Assembly (NCBI RefSeq): GCF_013375555.1
Contig: NZ_JABXWB010000001.1
Span: 2,294,001 to 2,358,000, forward strand
Direction of reading: 5' to 3'
DNA: 64,000 nucleotides
Source of the DNA: Sphingobium sp. EM0848
GTDB lineage: Bacteria > Pseudomonadota > Alphaproteobacteria > Sphingomonadales > Sphingomonadaceae
The notes under the pieces are model-generated. The model had not been told where the DNA came from and searched no databases. It saw only the letters and a program-made list of their open reading frames with translations. Positions 16,776 to 25,917 of this stretch are shown here, in pieces. The first letter of the stretch is position 1. The number at the start of each line of letters is the position of its first letter. The position numbers were made by a program, and so were the translations under genes.

Positions 16776-16813
16776 GGAAGGGCGAAGGTTCAGACCTCGA
16801 CCTTCGCCCTTCC
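16776..16813. terminator. Strong hairpin between the EF-hand gene and the two-component system
   Basis: A perfect 14-bp stem (16776-16789 with 16800-16813) encloses a 10-base loop; a smaller hairpin CTCGC/GCGAG lies just before it. There is no T-run, so termination would not be classical; it may be an intergenic palindromic repeat or an mRNA-stabilising structure. Confidence 0.5.
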
Positions 16814-16845
16814 AACCCACCTGATGCCGTGACAAGAAGCCCGTT

Positions 16846-17565
16846 ATGAGCGAACGACCCCATTTGCTGCTCGTCGACGACGAGCGTTCGATCCGCGAGC
16901 CGCTGGCGCAATATCTTGTCCGCAACGGCTTCCGCATCACGGCCGTCGAAAATGCGGCGGAGGCGCGAGTGCGGCTGAACGCCAACGCCATCGATCTGGT
17001 GGTGCTGGACATCATGATGCCCGGCGAGGACGGGCTGTCGCTGTGCCGCCATATCCGGGAAACCAGCGAAATCCCGGTCATCCTGCTTACCGCGAAGTCG
17101 GAGGAGACGGACCGCATCGTCGGGCTGGAAATGGGCGCGGACGATTATGTGCTGAAGCCCTTCTCCCCCCGCGAACTGGTGGCCCGGATCAAGGTGATCT
17201 TCCGCCGCGTCGCCACGGGGGGGCAGCGCGTGACCGCCCCGGACGGCGCGACCTATGCCTTTGCCGACTGGCTGCTCAAGACGCAGGAACGTACGCTGGT
17301 CGACAGCGAGGGCGTGTCGCTGCCGCTATCCACGGCCGAATATAATCTGATGCTGGCCTTTGCGACCCGGCCCAATCAGGTACTCAGCCGCGATCAGTTG
17401 CTCGACATCACGCAGGGGCGGGAAGCCAATGCCTTCGACCGCGCAATCGACAACCAGATCAGCCGGCTGCGCAAGAAGATCGAACCCGATCCCAAGAATC
17501 CGACACTCATCAAGACCGTCTGGGGCGGCGGCTACACCCTGTCGGCGGATGTGCGCAAACTGTGA
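16846..17565 (+). CDS. OmpR-family response regulator
   Basis: A 239-residue regulator with a receiver domain (about residues 5-118; acidic pair DD at 11-12, phospho-acceptor Asp55 in VVLDIMMPGEDG, Lys in YVLKPFSPREL) and a C-terminal winged-helix DNA-binding domain (about 140-236, ending TVWGGGYTL). It partners the kinase that starts inside its stop codon. The target is unknown; the nearby EF-hand gene is a candidate. Confidence 0.92.
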   Translation: MSERPHLLLVDDERSIREPLAQYLVRNGFRITAVENAAEARVRLNANAIDLVVLDIMMPGEDGLSLCRHIRETSEIPVILLTAKSEETDRIVGLEMGADDYVLKPFSPRELVARIKVIFRRVATGGQRVTAPDGATYAFADWLLKTQERTLVDSEGVSLPLSTAEYNLMLAFATRPNQVLSRDQLLDITQGREANAFDRAIDNQISRLRKKIEPDPKNPTLIKTVWGGGYTLSADVRKL

Positions 17566-18914
17566 GGACGCTTCGCCTTTGGCCGCGCAGTCTGGTGGGA
17601 CAGATCATCCTGCTCGTGGCACTGGCCCTGTTCGTGGCGCAGGCGATCAATTTCGCCATGCTGCTGCGGGAACGCAAGCGGCTGGAACTGACGGCGCAGA
17701 CCGCGCCGGGCGTCTACCGCATCGTCGATGCGCTCGACAATCGGACGCAACGCCCAAATGCCGATAATGACAGGCCCGCCCGTGCCCAGTTCGTGGCCGT
17801 CGTACCAGCGACAACCGGGCAGGCGCGACCGGATATCGAACAGCGCGCCATGACGATGTTCACCGACATGGGACTATCCATCCGCTCGGTGCATGTGACG
17901 GAGGACAGCCAACATCTGCCGCCGCGCCGTCGGGATACGCGGCGGTCGCGTGCGATGGGCGCAATGCCGGAAGGGCCGCACCCGACCCGGATCGTGATGG
18001 CAGCCGAATATGAGCCGGGGAAATGGGTCGTCACCCAGTCGCGCAATGGCGACCGGACACCGCGATTCGGCGGCTGGCTGATCGCCCAGACCCTGATTCT
18101 CTATGTCATCGTGCTTGCGCCGTTGCTGTGGGTCGGGCGGCGGCTGGCGCGGCCGTTGCGGCAATTGACCCGGTCGGCCGAACAATTCGCCCGCACCGGC
18201 TCCGCCGACCCGGTCGAGGAACGCGGGCCGGGTGACGTGCGCCAGCTCACCACCGCCTTCAACGCGATGCGCAGCCGCATCTACGCGATGCTGAATGAAA
18301 AGGACCGGATGCTCGGCGCCATCGGCCATGATCTGCGCACGCCGCTGGCCTCTTTGCGGGTGCGCACCGAATCGGTGGAGGATGAAGGCGAGCGCGCCCG
18401 CATGTCCGAGACGATCGATGAGATGAACCGGATGCTGGAGGACATATTGTCGCTGGCCCGCGCCGGACGCAGTAGCGAAGCCCAGCAGAAGGTCGACATC
18501 GCCGCGCTGGCCGATGCGGTGGTCGAGGATTTTCTGGAGCTGGGATCGCCGGTGGACCTGAGCGACAGCGCACGGGCCGTCGCCAATGTCCGGCCGCAGC
18601 AGATTCGCCGGGCGCTGCGCAACCTGATCGAGAACGCCATCGTCTATGGCGAGCGGGCGCATGTGTCCGTGGAGCATGGCGATGGCGCAATCCGCCTGAT
18701 CGTCGCGGACGACGGCCCCGGCATCGCGGAAGGGAGGATGGAGGAGATGATGGAACCCTTCACCCGGCTGGAAGGATCGCGCAACCGGGAGACGGGCGGC
18801 GCGGGGCTGGGGCTGGCGCTGGTCCGGGCCATCATGGCCGAGCATGGCGGCGCCTTGAGGCTCGCCAATCGCCCACAAGGCGGGCTGGAAGCCAGCCTCG
18901 TCCTACCGGCCTGA
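17562..18914 (+). CDS. Sensor histidine kinase, HAMP and HisKA type
   Basis: A 450-residue membrane kinase starting at a GTG that overlaps the regulator stop by four bases. First membrane helix about residues 11-30, a periplasmic sensor region to about 165, a second helix (LIAQTLILYVIVLAPLLWV), then HAMP, a HisKA domain with the H-box AIGHDLRTPLASLRVRTESV, and a HATPase domain (NLIENAIVYGE, DDGPGI, GAGLGLALVRAIM). The periplasmic part holds an Arg-rich stretch (PPRRRDTRRSRAM), unusual for a sensor. It autophosphorylates on the H-box histidine and passes phosphate to the adjacent regulator. Confidence 0.92.
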   Translation: MRTLRLWPRSLVGQIILLVALALFVAQAINFAMLLRERKRLELTAQTAPGVYRIVDALDNRTQRPNADNDRPARAQFVAVVPATTGQARPDIEQRAMTMFTDMGLSIRSVHVTEDSQHLPPRRRDTRRSRAMGAMPEGPHPTRIVMAAEYEPGKWVVTQSRNGDRTPRFGGWLIAQTLILYVIVLAPLLWVGRRLARPLRQLTRSAEQFARTGSADPVEERGPGDVRQLTTAFNAMRSRIYAMLNEKDRMLGAIGHDLRTPLASLRVRTESVEDEGERARMSETIDEMNRMLEDILSLARAGRSSEAQQKVDIAALADAVVEDFLELGSPVDLSDSARAVANVRPQQIRRALRNLIENAIVYGERAHVSVEHGDGAIRLIVADDGPGIAEGRMEEMMEPFTRLEGSRNRETGGAGLGLALVRAIMAEHGGALRLANRPQGGLEASLVLPA

Positions 18915-18927
18915 GAGGCGGTTCACC

Positions 18928-19518
18928 CTAAGGCCGCTCATCCCATCGGACAAGGTCCGGCCGCCCCTTGCTATCGATCGCCAGCTCGCCAAATGCGCCT
19001 GTCCGCAGCTTGAGGGAAACGAGCGGCAGGCCCAGCGCCAGCAGCGCGAAACGCGCGGCGCCATTGCTGGTGACGAGCAGCTCGGCGCCCTCATCCCACT
19101 GCGCGAACCAGCTCTTCCAGGCCACGATGCGGGCTTCGGCGTCGACTTTCCAGCCGTCCGGGGCGATGGCCTGCTCATCCCATGCCGTCAGGGCTTCCGG
19201 TCCCAGGCGGGCCAGTACTTCGGTTTCGGGACGGCCCTCGTCGGGACCATGGTCGATCTCATTGAGCCAAGGGAGCGGTCCACCGACCGGCACACCCATG
19301 GCGGCGGCGATCCGGTTGGCGGTTTCCTGGGCACGGAGAAGCGGGCTGCTGTGAAGACAGCGGACGGGAAGAGCACGGGCGGCGAAATATTGGCCTAGGC
19401 GATCGGCCTGAACGCAGCCGCTCTCCACCAGCGGGATGTCCGTTCCGGCACCGATACGGCACGCCTCGGCACTGCTCGCGAACGTGTTGCCGTGGCGGAT
19501 GATGAAAATGCGGCGCAT
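18928..19518 (-). CDS. Histidine phosphatase family protein
   Basis: A 196-residue phosphoglycerate-mutase-like phosphatase. The catalytic RHG motif is at the N-terminus (FIIRHGNTF), and the second histidine is likely in EIDHGPDEG. Enzymes of this family remove phosphate from small molecules or proteins; the substrate cannot be read from sequence. It is 9 bp downstream of kdsB on the same strand and may be transcribed with kdsD-kdsB. The stop is 13 bp from the convergent kinase stop. Confidence 0.8.
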   Translation of the reverse strand: MRRIFIIRHGNTFASSAEACRIGAGTDIPLVESGCVQADRLGQYFAARALPVRCLHSSPLLRAQETANRIAAAMGVPVGGPLPWLNEIDHGPDEGRPETEVLARLGPEALTAWDEQAIAPDGWKVDAEARIVAWKSWFAQWDEGAELLVTSNGAARFALLALGLPLVSLKLRTGAFGELAIDSKGRPDLVRWDERP

Positions 19519-19527
19519 GGGAAGCGG

Positions 19528-20340
19528 TCAGCCCGGATTGAGGGGCGGCGTAGGATCGCCATGGGCCGCGATCAGTGCCTCGACACGCGTGATGTCGGCT
19601 TCCGTATCGATGCCGGAGCTGTCGAAGCGGGGCGGCGCGACCGGAACGGTGGTGACGGGAATACCCAGTTCCAGAAGGCGGAGCTGCTCCAGACCTTCCA
19701 GATTTTCCAGCGTGGTCGGTGCCGTCGCCTCAAAGCGGGTGAGGGCATCGAGCGTGTAGCCATAAAGGCCGATATGACGCCAGACCGGCGAGAGCGCTTC
19801 GGTCCGGCGCAACGCATCCTCGTTGCGGATGGCGGGAATGATGTTTTTCGAGAACCAGAGCGCCCGGCCATCGGGCGCGCGGGCGCAGGTGGTGCCACTG
19901 AAGGGCGAGCGGGCCTTATGCTCGCGCAACGCATCGAGCGCGGACCAGTCGAGAGCGATGACGGGGGTGGCGACCTCCGCCCCCATCTCCAGCGCGGCAA
20001 TGACGGCGCGCAGCGCACCTTCGGGCTGGAACGGCGAATCGCCCTGGAGATTGACGACGAAGCGTGGCGGCCTCGCGCTTTGTCGCGCCGCGGCGAGCGC
20101 CCGGCCGGAGCCGGTGGCGATCGCGCTGTCGGTCATTGCCGCCCTGCATCCTGCGGCACCTGCATGCGCCGCGATTTCCTCGTCATCCGTCGCCACCAGC
20201 AGTTCCGCATCGCGCAAGCCGGCCGTCGCCGCGCGGGCCATGGCGATGGTCCGGTGCAACAGCGTGCGGCCCGCGATCGGGCGCAACGGCTTGCGCGGCA
20301 GGCGTGAAGAGCCTGCACGAGCCGGAATGACGATCAGCAT
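19528..20340 (-). CDS. kdsB: 3-deoxy-manno-octulosonate cytidylyltransferase (CMP-Kdo synthetase)
   Basis: A 270-residue nucleotidyltransferase that activates Kdo with CTP for lipopolysaccharide or capsule synthesis. The N-terminal signature IPARAGSSRLPRKPLRPIAG, VATDDEEIA and VNLQGDSPF are diagnostic of KdsB, as is WRHIGLYGYTLDALTRF. Length is near the usual 250 residues. It starts eight bases after the kdsD stop, making a two-step Kdo unit. Confidence 0.93.
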   Translation of the reverse strand: MLIVIPARAGSSRLPRKPLRPIAGRTLLHRTIAMARAATAGLRDAELLVATDDEEIAAHAGAAGCRAAMTDSAIATGSGRALAAARQSARPPRFVVNLQGDSPFQPEGALRAVIAALEMGAEVATPVIALDWSALDALREHKARSPFSGTTCARAPDGRALWFSKNIIPAIRNEDALRRTEALSPVWRHIGLYGYTLDALTRFEATAPTTLENLEGLEQLRLLELGIPVTTVPVAPPRFDSSGIDTEADITRVEALIAAHGDPTPPLNPG

Positions 20341-20348
20341 GGGACCTG

Positions 20349-21356
20349 TCAGGCGACGCCTGCGTGGAGAAGATCGTGCATGTGGATGGCGCCGACTAGC
20401 CGATCCTTCTCACACACGAAAAGGAGCGTGATATTATGGTCGTGCATCAGGCGCAGCGCTTCGGACGCCAGTTCCTCCGGTCCGACCGCGAGCGGCTGTA
20501 CGGTCATGTAGCGTCCCACCGGCTCGTTCATATGCCGGGTGCCGGTGACGGTGCGGCGCAGGTCGCCATCGGTAAACGCGCCGATCAGTTCGCCCTTGCG
20601 GTTGACGACCGCCGTTCCGCCCAATCGGGCGCGGGTCATCTCGATCGTCGCATCGAGCAGCGAGGCGTCCTCTTCCACCCGCGGCACGTCCGTGCCCAGC
20701 GCCATGAGCTCGCGCACCTTGATAAGCTGCGCGCCCAAACGGCCATTGGGATGGAATTTGTGGAAATCGTCCGCCGAAAAACCGCGCATTTCCATCAGTG
20801 CGATGGCCAGCGCGTCGCCAAAGGCCATCTGGATGGTGGTGGATGTCGTGGGCGCCAGCGAGTTGGGGCAGGCTTCCCTGACATTCGGCATCAGGATGCA
20901 GATGTCGGCAGCCGCAGCGACCGTGCTGGTGTCCCGCGCGGTCATGGCAAGCAGCGGAATGGCGAAGCGCTTGCAATATTGGATGATAGGGCCGAGTTCG
21001 CTGGACTCGCCGGAGTGCGACAGCATCAGCACGACATCATCCGGCGTCACCATGCCCAGATCGCCATGCCCCGCATCGGCCGGATGCAGGAAGATGGCGG
21101 GCGTGCCGGTCGAGGTGAGCGTCGCCGTCATCTTGCGCGCGACGATGCCGCTCTTGCCGATGCCCGTGACGATCACCCGGCCGCGAACATTGATGATGAC
21201 GCCGACCAGACGCAGGAAGGTGGCGGAAAATTCCCGTTCGGTGAACTGGGCTTCCAGGGCGTTAAGCCCCTCTGCCGCGATGGATAATGTGCGGCGCGCA
21301 CTTTCCGAAATACGTCCGCCTGAGCCGAATGGCACGATTTTCGATACTGTAGACAC
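20349..21356 (-). CDS. kdsD: Arabinose-5-phosphate isomerase, KpsF/GutQ family
   Basis: I start this at the GTG at 21356 (V-S-T-V-S-K), which has AAGGG upstream and gives 335 residues, close to E. coli KdsD; the open frame extends 63 codons further without family similarity. An N-terminal SIS domain (about 40-175, GIGKSGIVARKMTATLTSTG, HPADAGHGDLGM) is followed by two CBS domains. The enzyme makes arabinose-5-phosphate from ribulose-5-phosphate, the first committed step to Kdo. It is followed by kdsB. Confidence 0.92.
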   Translation of the reverse strand: MSTVSKIVPFGSGGRISESARRTLSIAAEGLNALEAQFTEREFSATFLRLVGVIINVRGRVIVTGIGKSGIVARKMTATLTSTGTPAIFLHPADAGHGDLGMVTPDDVVLMLSHSGESSELGPIIQYCKRFAIPLLAMTARDTSTVAAAADICILMPNVREACPNSLAPTTSTTIQMAFGDALAIALMEMRGFSADDFHKFHPNGRLGAQLIKVRELMALGTDVPRVEEDASLLDATIEMTRARLGGTAVVNRKGELIGAFTDGDLRRTVTGTRHMNEPVGRYMTVQPLAVGPEELASEALRLMHDHNITLLFVCEKDRLVGAIHMHDLLHAGVA

Positions 21357-21648
21357 GCGTAAGCCCTTTTTTCCATCGTCGCCGCCGGTTTTCCCGCTGA
21401 CGAAAATGGCGGCGGACCACCGCCCCACGGTGTACCGCCCTATTTTTTGTTCCGCGACCCGACCGGTTCGAACGAACCGGACCCAGGCAGGATGGATAGG
21501 CATTTTGGCCCGATAATGGCAATCGCTTTCGCGAGTGCGAACCAAGATTTACGCGTATTTCATGCCACAATCGCCGAAAAAGCGATCAGTTGCACAAAAC
21601 TGCGTCTGCTCACGGAACCTTTCCGCCTGATGCCGGTTTTGGGCGCCT

Positions 21649-22644
21649 TCAATCGTGGTAGGCGCGATACCAGTCAACGAAGCGCGGCACGCCGATCTCG
21701 ATCCCGGTGGTTGGCGCAAAGCCGATGTCCGTGACGATGGCGCTGATGTCGGCGTAGGTCGCGGGCACGTCACCCGGCTGCATCGGCTGGAAGTCGATCT
21801 GCGCCTTGCGGCCGCAGGCCTCCTCCAGCACGGCGATGAGGTGCATCAGTTCCTCCGGCCGGTTGTTGCCGATATTGTAGAGCCGGTGGGGCGAACGGCT
21901 GCCCCCCGCCTTGGCCGCGCCGTCATCTTCCGGCGCATGGTCAAGGCAGCCGATCACACCGCTGACGATATCGTCGATATAGGTGAAGTCGCGCTGCATC
22001 CGGCCATGATTGAAGACCGGGATGGGCTGGCCCGCCAGAATCTTCGACGTGAAGATCCACATCGCCATGTCGGGACGGCCCCACGGGCCATAGACAGTGA
22101 AGAAACGCAGGCCGGTCATCGGAATGCGGAAGAGATGGGCATAGGTCTCGCTCATCAGTTCGTCCGCCCTCTTGGTCGCGGCATAGAGCGAGACGGGATG
22201 GTCGGCGCGATCCTCGACCCGGAAGGGCAGGCTGTCATTGCCGCCATAGACCGAGGAAGAGGAGGCATAGACCAGATGCCGCACCCGCCGCTCCCGTGCG
22301 ACTTCCAGCATGTTGACATGGCCCGCCAGATTGGAGCGGACATAGGCATGGGGATTGATCAGCGAATAGCGCACCCCCGCCTGTGCGCCCAGGTGAACGA
22401 TGGCGTCGATGGGATGGCCATGAAGCGCCGCCTGAAGCGCATCCATGTCGGCAAAGTCCAGTTCCGCGAAGGTGAACAGGCCGCCATGACGCTCCTGCAG
22501 CGCCGCGACCCGATCCCGCTTCAGCGATACCGGATAATAGTCGTTCATATTGTCGATGCCGTACACGGCCCGACCTTCAGACAGCAGCCGGTCCGCCACG
22601 GCCATGCCGATGAAACCGGCGGCGCCAGTCACGAGGATTGTCAT
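21649..22644 (-). CDS. NAD-dependent UDP-glucuronate 4-epimerase-like sugar epimerase
   Basis: A 331-residue extended short-chain dehydrogenase. The NAD-binding TGAAGFIG is at residues 6-13, the catalytic pair is Tyr154 and Lys158 (YAATK), and the downstream block GLRFFTVYGPWGRPDMA is typical of UDP-glucuronate/GalE-like capsule epimerases. It would make UDP-galacturonate for surface polysaccharide. Its location just upstream of kdsD-kdsB supports an envelope-polysaccharide role. The 290 bp towards kdsD hold no other gene I can support. Confidence 0.87.
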   Translation of the reverse strand: MTILVTGAAGFIGMAVADRLLSEGRAVYGIDNMNDYYPVSLKRDRVAALQERHGGLFTFAELDFADMDALQAALHGHPIDAIVHLGAQAGVRYSLINPHAYVRSNLAGHVNMLEVARERRVRHLVYASSSSVYGGNDSLPFRVEDRADHPVSLYAATKRADELMSETYAHLFRIPMTGLRFFTVYGPWGRPDMAMWIFTSKILAGQPIPVFNHGRMQRDFTYIDDIVSGVIGCLDHAPEDDGAAKAGGSRSPHRLYNIGNNRPEELMHLIAVLEEACGRKAQIDFQPMQPGDVPATYADISAIVTDIGFAPTTGIEIGVPRFVDWYRAYHD

Positions 22645-22803
22645 GCGGCCTTGTCCCGTCTTGCACTTTGGGGGGCGTCGACCCCCTTCCTATTGCCTGC
22701 TTCACAGACAATCCGGCACAAGATGTAAAGGGCTTTCCCCATAAGCGCCCCTGCCCGTCTCCAAAAATCCCGGCGATTAGCTATTCCATAATCATTCCTG
22801 CCT

Positions 22804-23943
22804 ATGGCGAGACCCATGGACATGGCCTCCCATCCCGCCCTGACGGCGGCGCGCGCCTATGCGCCCACGCAGCGTTTGCGCTGGACCGCTTTGGCGGAAG
22901 CAGCAGCAGAGGCCAACGCCTTCTACATCCCCGAAATGCTGTGCGCGGCGCTGGATCATCTGGCCGACAGCACGGTGCACGTGCTGGAGGCGCAGCAGGA
23001 CGGCGAACTGATCGGCCTGATGCCGGTGATCGTCGCCGGGCGTTACGGGCGGCTGCCGACGGGCTGCGTCACCAACTGGATGCATGACCATTGCTTCTTC
23101 GGCGCGCCGCTGATTCGCCGGGGACAGGAAGCGGCGGCCTGGCGCGGCTTGCTGGAGCAGTTGGACGATGCGCCCTGGGCGCCGGGCTTCCTGCATTTGC
23201 GCGGACTCGACGCAGCGGGCGCCAATGCGGCGGCGCTGGAGGCGCTGTGCGTCGAGCAGCGGCGCGGGCGGCGCGAGGTGCATCGCTATGACCGGGCGAT
23301 GCTGCGGTCCGAACTGGATGCCGACGCCTATTGGGAAGCCAATGTGCGCGCCAAGAAGCGCAAGGAATTGCGGCGCCTGCAGAAGCGATTGGCCGATCTG
23401 GGCACGGTCGAAAGCCGGTTGCTGACCGACGCCGTGGACCTTTCCGGTTGGTGCGACGAATTTCTGGCGCTGGAAGCGTCCGGCTGGAAGGGTGCGGAAG
23501 GAACGGCGCTGGCGTCGCGGCCGCAGGATGCGGCCTTTTTCCGGTCGGCCTGCACGGCGGCGTTGGAGAGCGGATTGCTCCATTTCCTGCGCATGGACCT
23601 CGACGGGCGGGCCATCGCCATGCTGGTCAATTTCCGCCATGGCGAGGGCGCCTTTTCCTTCAAGATCGCCTTTGACGAGGCATTGGGCCGCTTCTCGCCG
23701 GGCGTACTGATCGAGATCGCCAATCTGCATGCCGTGCAGGGCGATCCGGCAATCGGCTGGATGGACAGTTGCGCGGCGGCGGACCATCCGATGATCGACA
23801 GCCTGTGGGCGGAACGGCGGACCATCACCCAATATCGCATCGCCCTGCGGGGGCAGGGTCTGGCGCGGGCAAGGCGCGAAGCCGCTTTCGCGCTGGCCAA
23901 TGGCGTCGAGGCACTGGGCCGCCGCCTCAAAGGACAGGGTTGA
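22804..23943 (+). CDS. FemAB/BioF2-like GNAT acyltransferase
   Basis: A 379-residue protein with the BioF2-like (CelD/FemAB-like) acetyltransferase domain in its second half: KKRKELRRLQKRLADLG, then AMLVNFRHGEGAFSFKIAFD, then SPGVLIEIANLH. An ATG at 22816 (MDMASHPAL) is an equally plausible start. Such proteins transfer acyl or aminoacyl groups to cell-envelope or polysaccharide substrates. It is 10 bp upstream of the cupin gene; a second protein of the same type lies convergent on the other side. The acceptor is unknown. Confidence 0.75.
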   Translation: MARPMDMASHPALTAARAYAPTQRLRWTALAEAAAEANAFYIPEMLCAALDHLADSTVHVLEAQQDGELIGLMPVIVAGRYGRLPTGCVTNWMHDHCFFGAPLIRRGQEAAAWRGLLEQLDDAPWAPGFLHLRGLDAAGANAAALEALCVEQRRGRREVHRYDRAMLRSELDADAYWEANVRAKKRKELRRLQKRLADLGTVESRLLTDAVDLSGWCDEFLALEASGWKGAEGTALASRPQDAAFFRSACTAALESGLLHFLRMDLDGRAIAMLVNFRHGEGAFSFKIAFDEALGRFSPGVLIEIANLHAVQGDPAIGWMDSCAAADHPMIDSLWAERRTITQYRIALRGQGLARARREAAFALANGVEALGRRLKGQG

Positions 23944-23953
23944 AGGGACAGAA

Positions 23954-24814
23954 ATGAACGCGCACAAGGCAATCGAAGCGGCGGTGTTTTCCGATGACGC
24001 GCGGGCGGCCTTTGCGGCGGCCTATCCCGACAGTGCGGCAAAGCTCAGCCATGGATTGGCGGGGCATGATCTGTTGACGCTGGAAGCATTGGCGGCGCTT
24101 GCGGAGCGGATGCCGGCGGCGTCGGTCGAATATAATCTCGGCAAACTGCCGCTCGGCGTGCGGCCGGAGGATACGCCGTCGAACGGGCTGACGCTGGGCG
24201 AGACGATCCGCACCATCGACACCAACGGCAGCTGGGCCGTGCTGAAGAATGTGGAGCGCGACGCGGCCTATGGCGCGCTGCTCGACCGGGCGCTGGGCGA
24301 ACTGGTGCCGCTGGTGGACAGGCAGACCGGACCGATGCTGCATCGGGAAGCCTTCATCTTCCTCTCCTCGCCGGGGAGCGTGACGCCGTTCCACATGGAC
24401 CCGGAGCATAATATCCTGCTCCAGATCCGGGGGGAGAAGACCATGACGGTCTTTCCGGCGGGCGACGAGGAACTGGTGCCCGCGATCCAGAGCGAGAGCT
24501 TCCATGCAGGCGGGCACCGCAATCTCAATTGGCGGGAAGCGTTTCGGGATCGCGGAACGGCGGTAAGGCTGCTGCCGGGCGATGCCATTCACGTGCCGGT
24601 GAAGGCGCCGCATTTCGTGGAAAATGGCCCTTCAGTGTCGATCAGCCTGTCCGTCACCTGGCGGTCGGAGCGGAGCGTGGCCGAGGGCGAGTTGCACAGC
24701 TTCAACGCGCTGCTGCGTCGGCGGAAACTGCCGACCGGGCGGATCAGCGCGACGCCCGAGGTGCAGAGCGTGCGGCGGCTGGCCTATCGCATCATGCGGA
24801 AACTGGACGCTTAA
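23954..24814 (+). CDS. JmjC-like cupin protein (cupin_8 type)
   Basis: A 286-residue protein starting at an ATG with GAAGGG upstream. The core (about residues 125-235) carries SSPGSVTPFHMDPEHNILLQ, an HxD metal motif, with a late histidine in PGDAIHVPVKAPHFVENGP. This is the iron/2-oxoglutarate hydroxylase fold of the cupin_8 family, though the co-substrate residues cannot be confirmed by eye. It likely hydroxylates a protein or small molecule. It follows the BioF2-like gene by 10 bp and overlaps the convergent second one by 23 bp. Confidence 0.72.
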   Translation: MNAHKAIEAAVFSDDARAAFAAAYPDSAAKLSHGLAGHDLLTLEALAALAERMPAASVEYNLGKLPLGVRPEDTPSNGLTLGETIRTIDTNGSWAVLKNVERDAAYGALLDRALGELVPLVDRQTGPMLHREAFIFLSSPGSVTPFHMDPEHNILLQIRGEKTMTVFPAGDEELVPAIQSESFHAGGHRNLNWREAFRDRGTAVRLLPGDAIHVPVKAPHFVENGPSVSISLSVTWRSERSVAEGELHSFNALLRRRKLPTGRISATPEVQSVRRLAYRIMRKLDA

Positions 24815-25850
24815 GGACTTTGCGGAGCAGGGCTTCGGCCTCCAGCCGAGGGCTGAAACGGTCGATCTGCCACCATTCCAGCGCCTCTTCGCGCGTGGCG
24901 AGGCTTTGCTTGTAGCGATCCTTGCCAGCGAGCAGGGAATAGAGCGACAGACCACGCCCGGCATAATGGTCGACAGCGGCGGCGTGGCAGAGCAGGCCGG
25001 GCTTGTCCTTGGCGCTGCGGGGAGGTGCAAAGGCGGACTGGTAGTTCATCGCCACGCCATCATGGATGAAGTTCAGGAGCAGGCCGACGACCCCATCCTT
25101 GCCCGTCATACGGAGCAGTTCAACGGCATCGCCACCCCGGACCGTGATCATCGCGACGAAATGGCGGAAGGCTTCGTCATCCCAGGCATTATCGGCATGG
25201 CGCCCCCGGTTGAGAGCCTGCATCTCCGCCAGCCAGGGATCGATGTCGGCGGGCGCCGCCGCGTCGATACGGGGCAGCGCGCCGCTATGATCCTTCATCG
25301 CGCGGCGGATCTGGCTGCGGCTGTTGGAACTGAGCAGCGACAGATAATCGGAGGCGCGGACAGCTTCGAGATCGACCTGATAGACCGGGGACAGGTCGAT
25401 CCGGCTCTTGCGGCGGGCGGGGATATTCAGCAGCGGCGATCCGGGCGCGACGCCACTGAGGCGCAGGCTGCGCCAGTCACGGCGTTTGCACAGCGCCCGG
25501 AGCGCGGCCTCCATCGCCTCCCCTTCTTTGCCTCTGGCGGCGAGCAGGCCATTATATTCGATGAAAGGCCGGTCGGCCCCCGGATCGCCGGACTGGTTCA
25601 GCGAAAGGGTCGCGCTGCGGCCGAGCAGCCGGGATTGCATGGCGCGACCGAACAGGGCGAGCGCGACATCCTGCCCCGCTTCATCCGTGATCGCGAGCAA
25701 TTCGGGGCGAGCGCCATAGCTTTCCAGCCATGCTCCCATCCAGGTCCAGCCAAGGAAGAAGCCACCGTCGGCCCGCGCCTCCAGCGCCTGCCAGCGGGGA
25801 CCGAGGGCCGCAAGATCGGGCAGGCGGAGGAACTGGGCGGTAAGGGCCAT
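24792..25850 (-). CDS. Second FemAB/BioF2-like GNAT acyltransferase
   Basis: 352 residues from the ATG at 25850 (MALTAQFLRLPDL); the frame extends 12 codons to a TTG. The second half shows the BioF2-like pattern: SSNSRSQIRRAMKDHSG, then VVGLLLNFIHDGVAMNYQSAF and LSLYSLLAGKDRYKQSLATR. It is similar in domain order to the gene at 22804 but only distantly in sequence, so they are paralogues of different age or origin. It overlaps the cupin gene tail to tail. Confidence 0.75.
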   Translation of the reverse strand: MALTAQFLRLPDLAALGPRWQALEARADGGFFLGWTWMGAWLESYGARPELLAITDEAGQDVALALFGRAMQSRLLGRSATLSLNQSGDPGADRPFIEYNGLLAARGKEGEAMEAALRALCKRRDWRSLRLSGVAPGSPLLNIPARRKSRIDLSPVYQVDLEAVRASDYLSLLSSNSRSQIRRAMKDHSGALPRIDAAAPADIDPWLAEMQALNRGRHADNAWDDEAFRHFVAMITVRGGDAVELLRMTGKDGVVGLLLNFIHDGVAMNYQSAFAPPRSAKDKPGLLCHAAAVDHYAGRGLSLYSLLAGKDRYKQSLATREEALEWWQIDRFSPRLEAEALLRKVLKRPVSA

Positions 25851-25917
25851 GGACCGCTCTTGTGGCAGAGCGACGGCAGGGGTCAAGCGGCGCTTATATC
25901 AAGGTGCCGCGCGGGTC

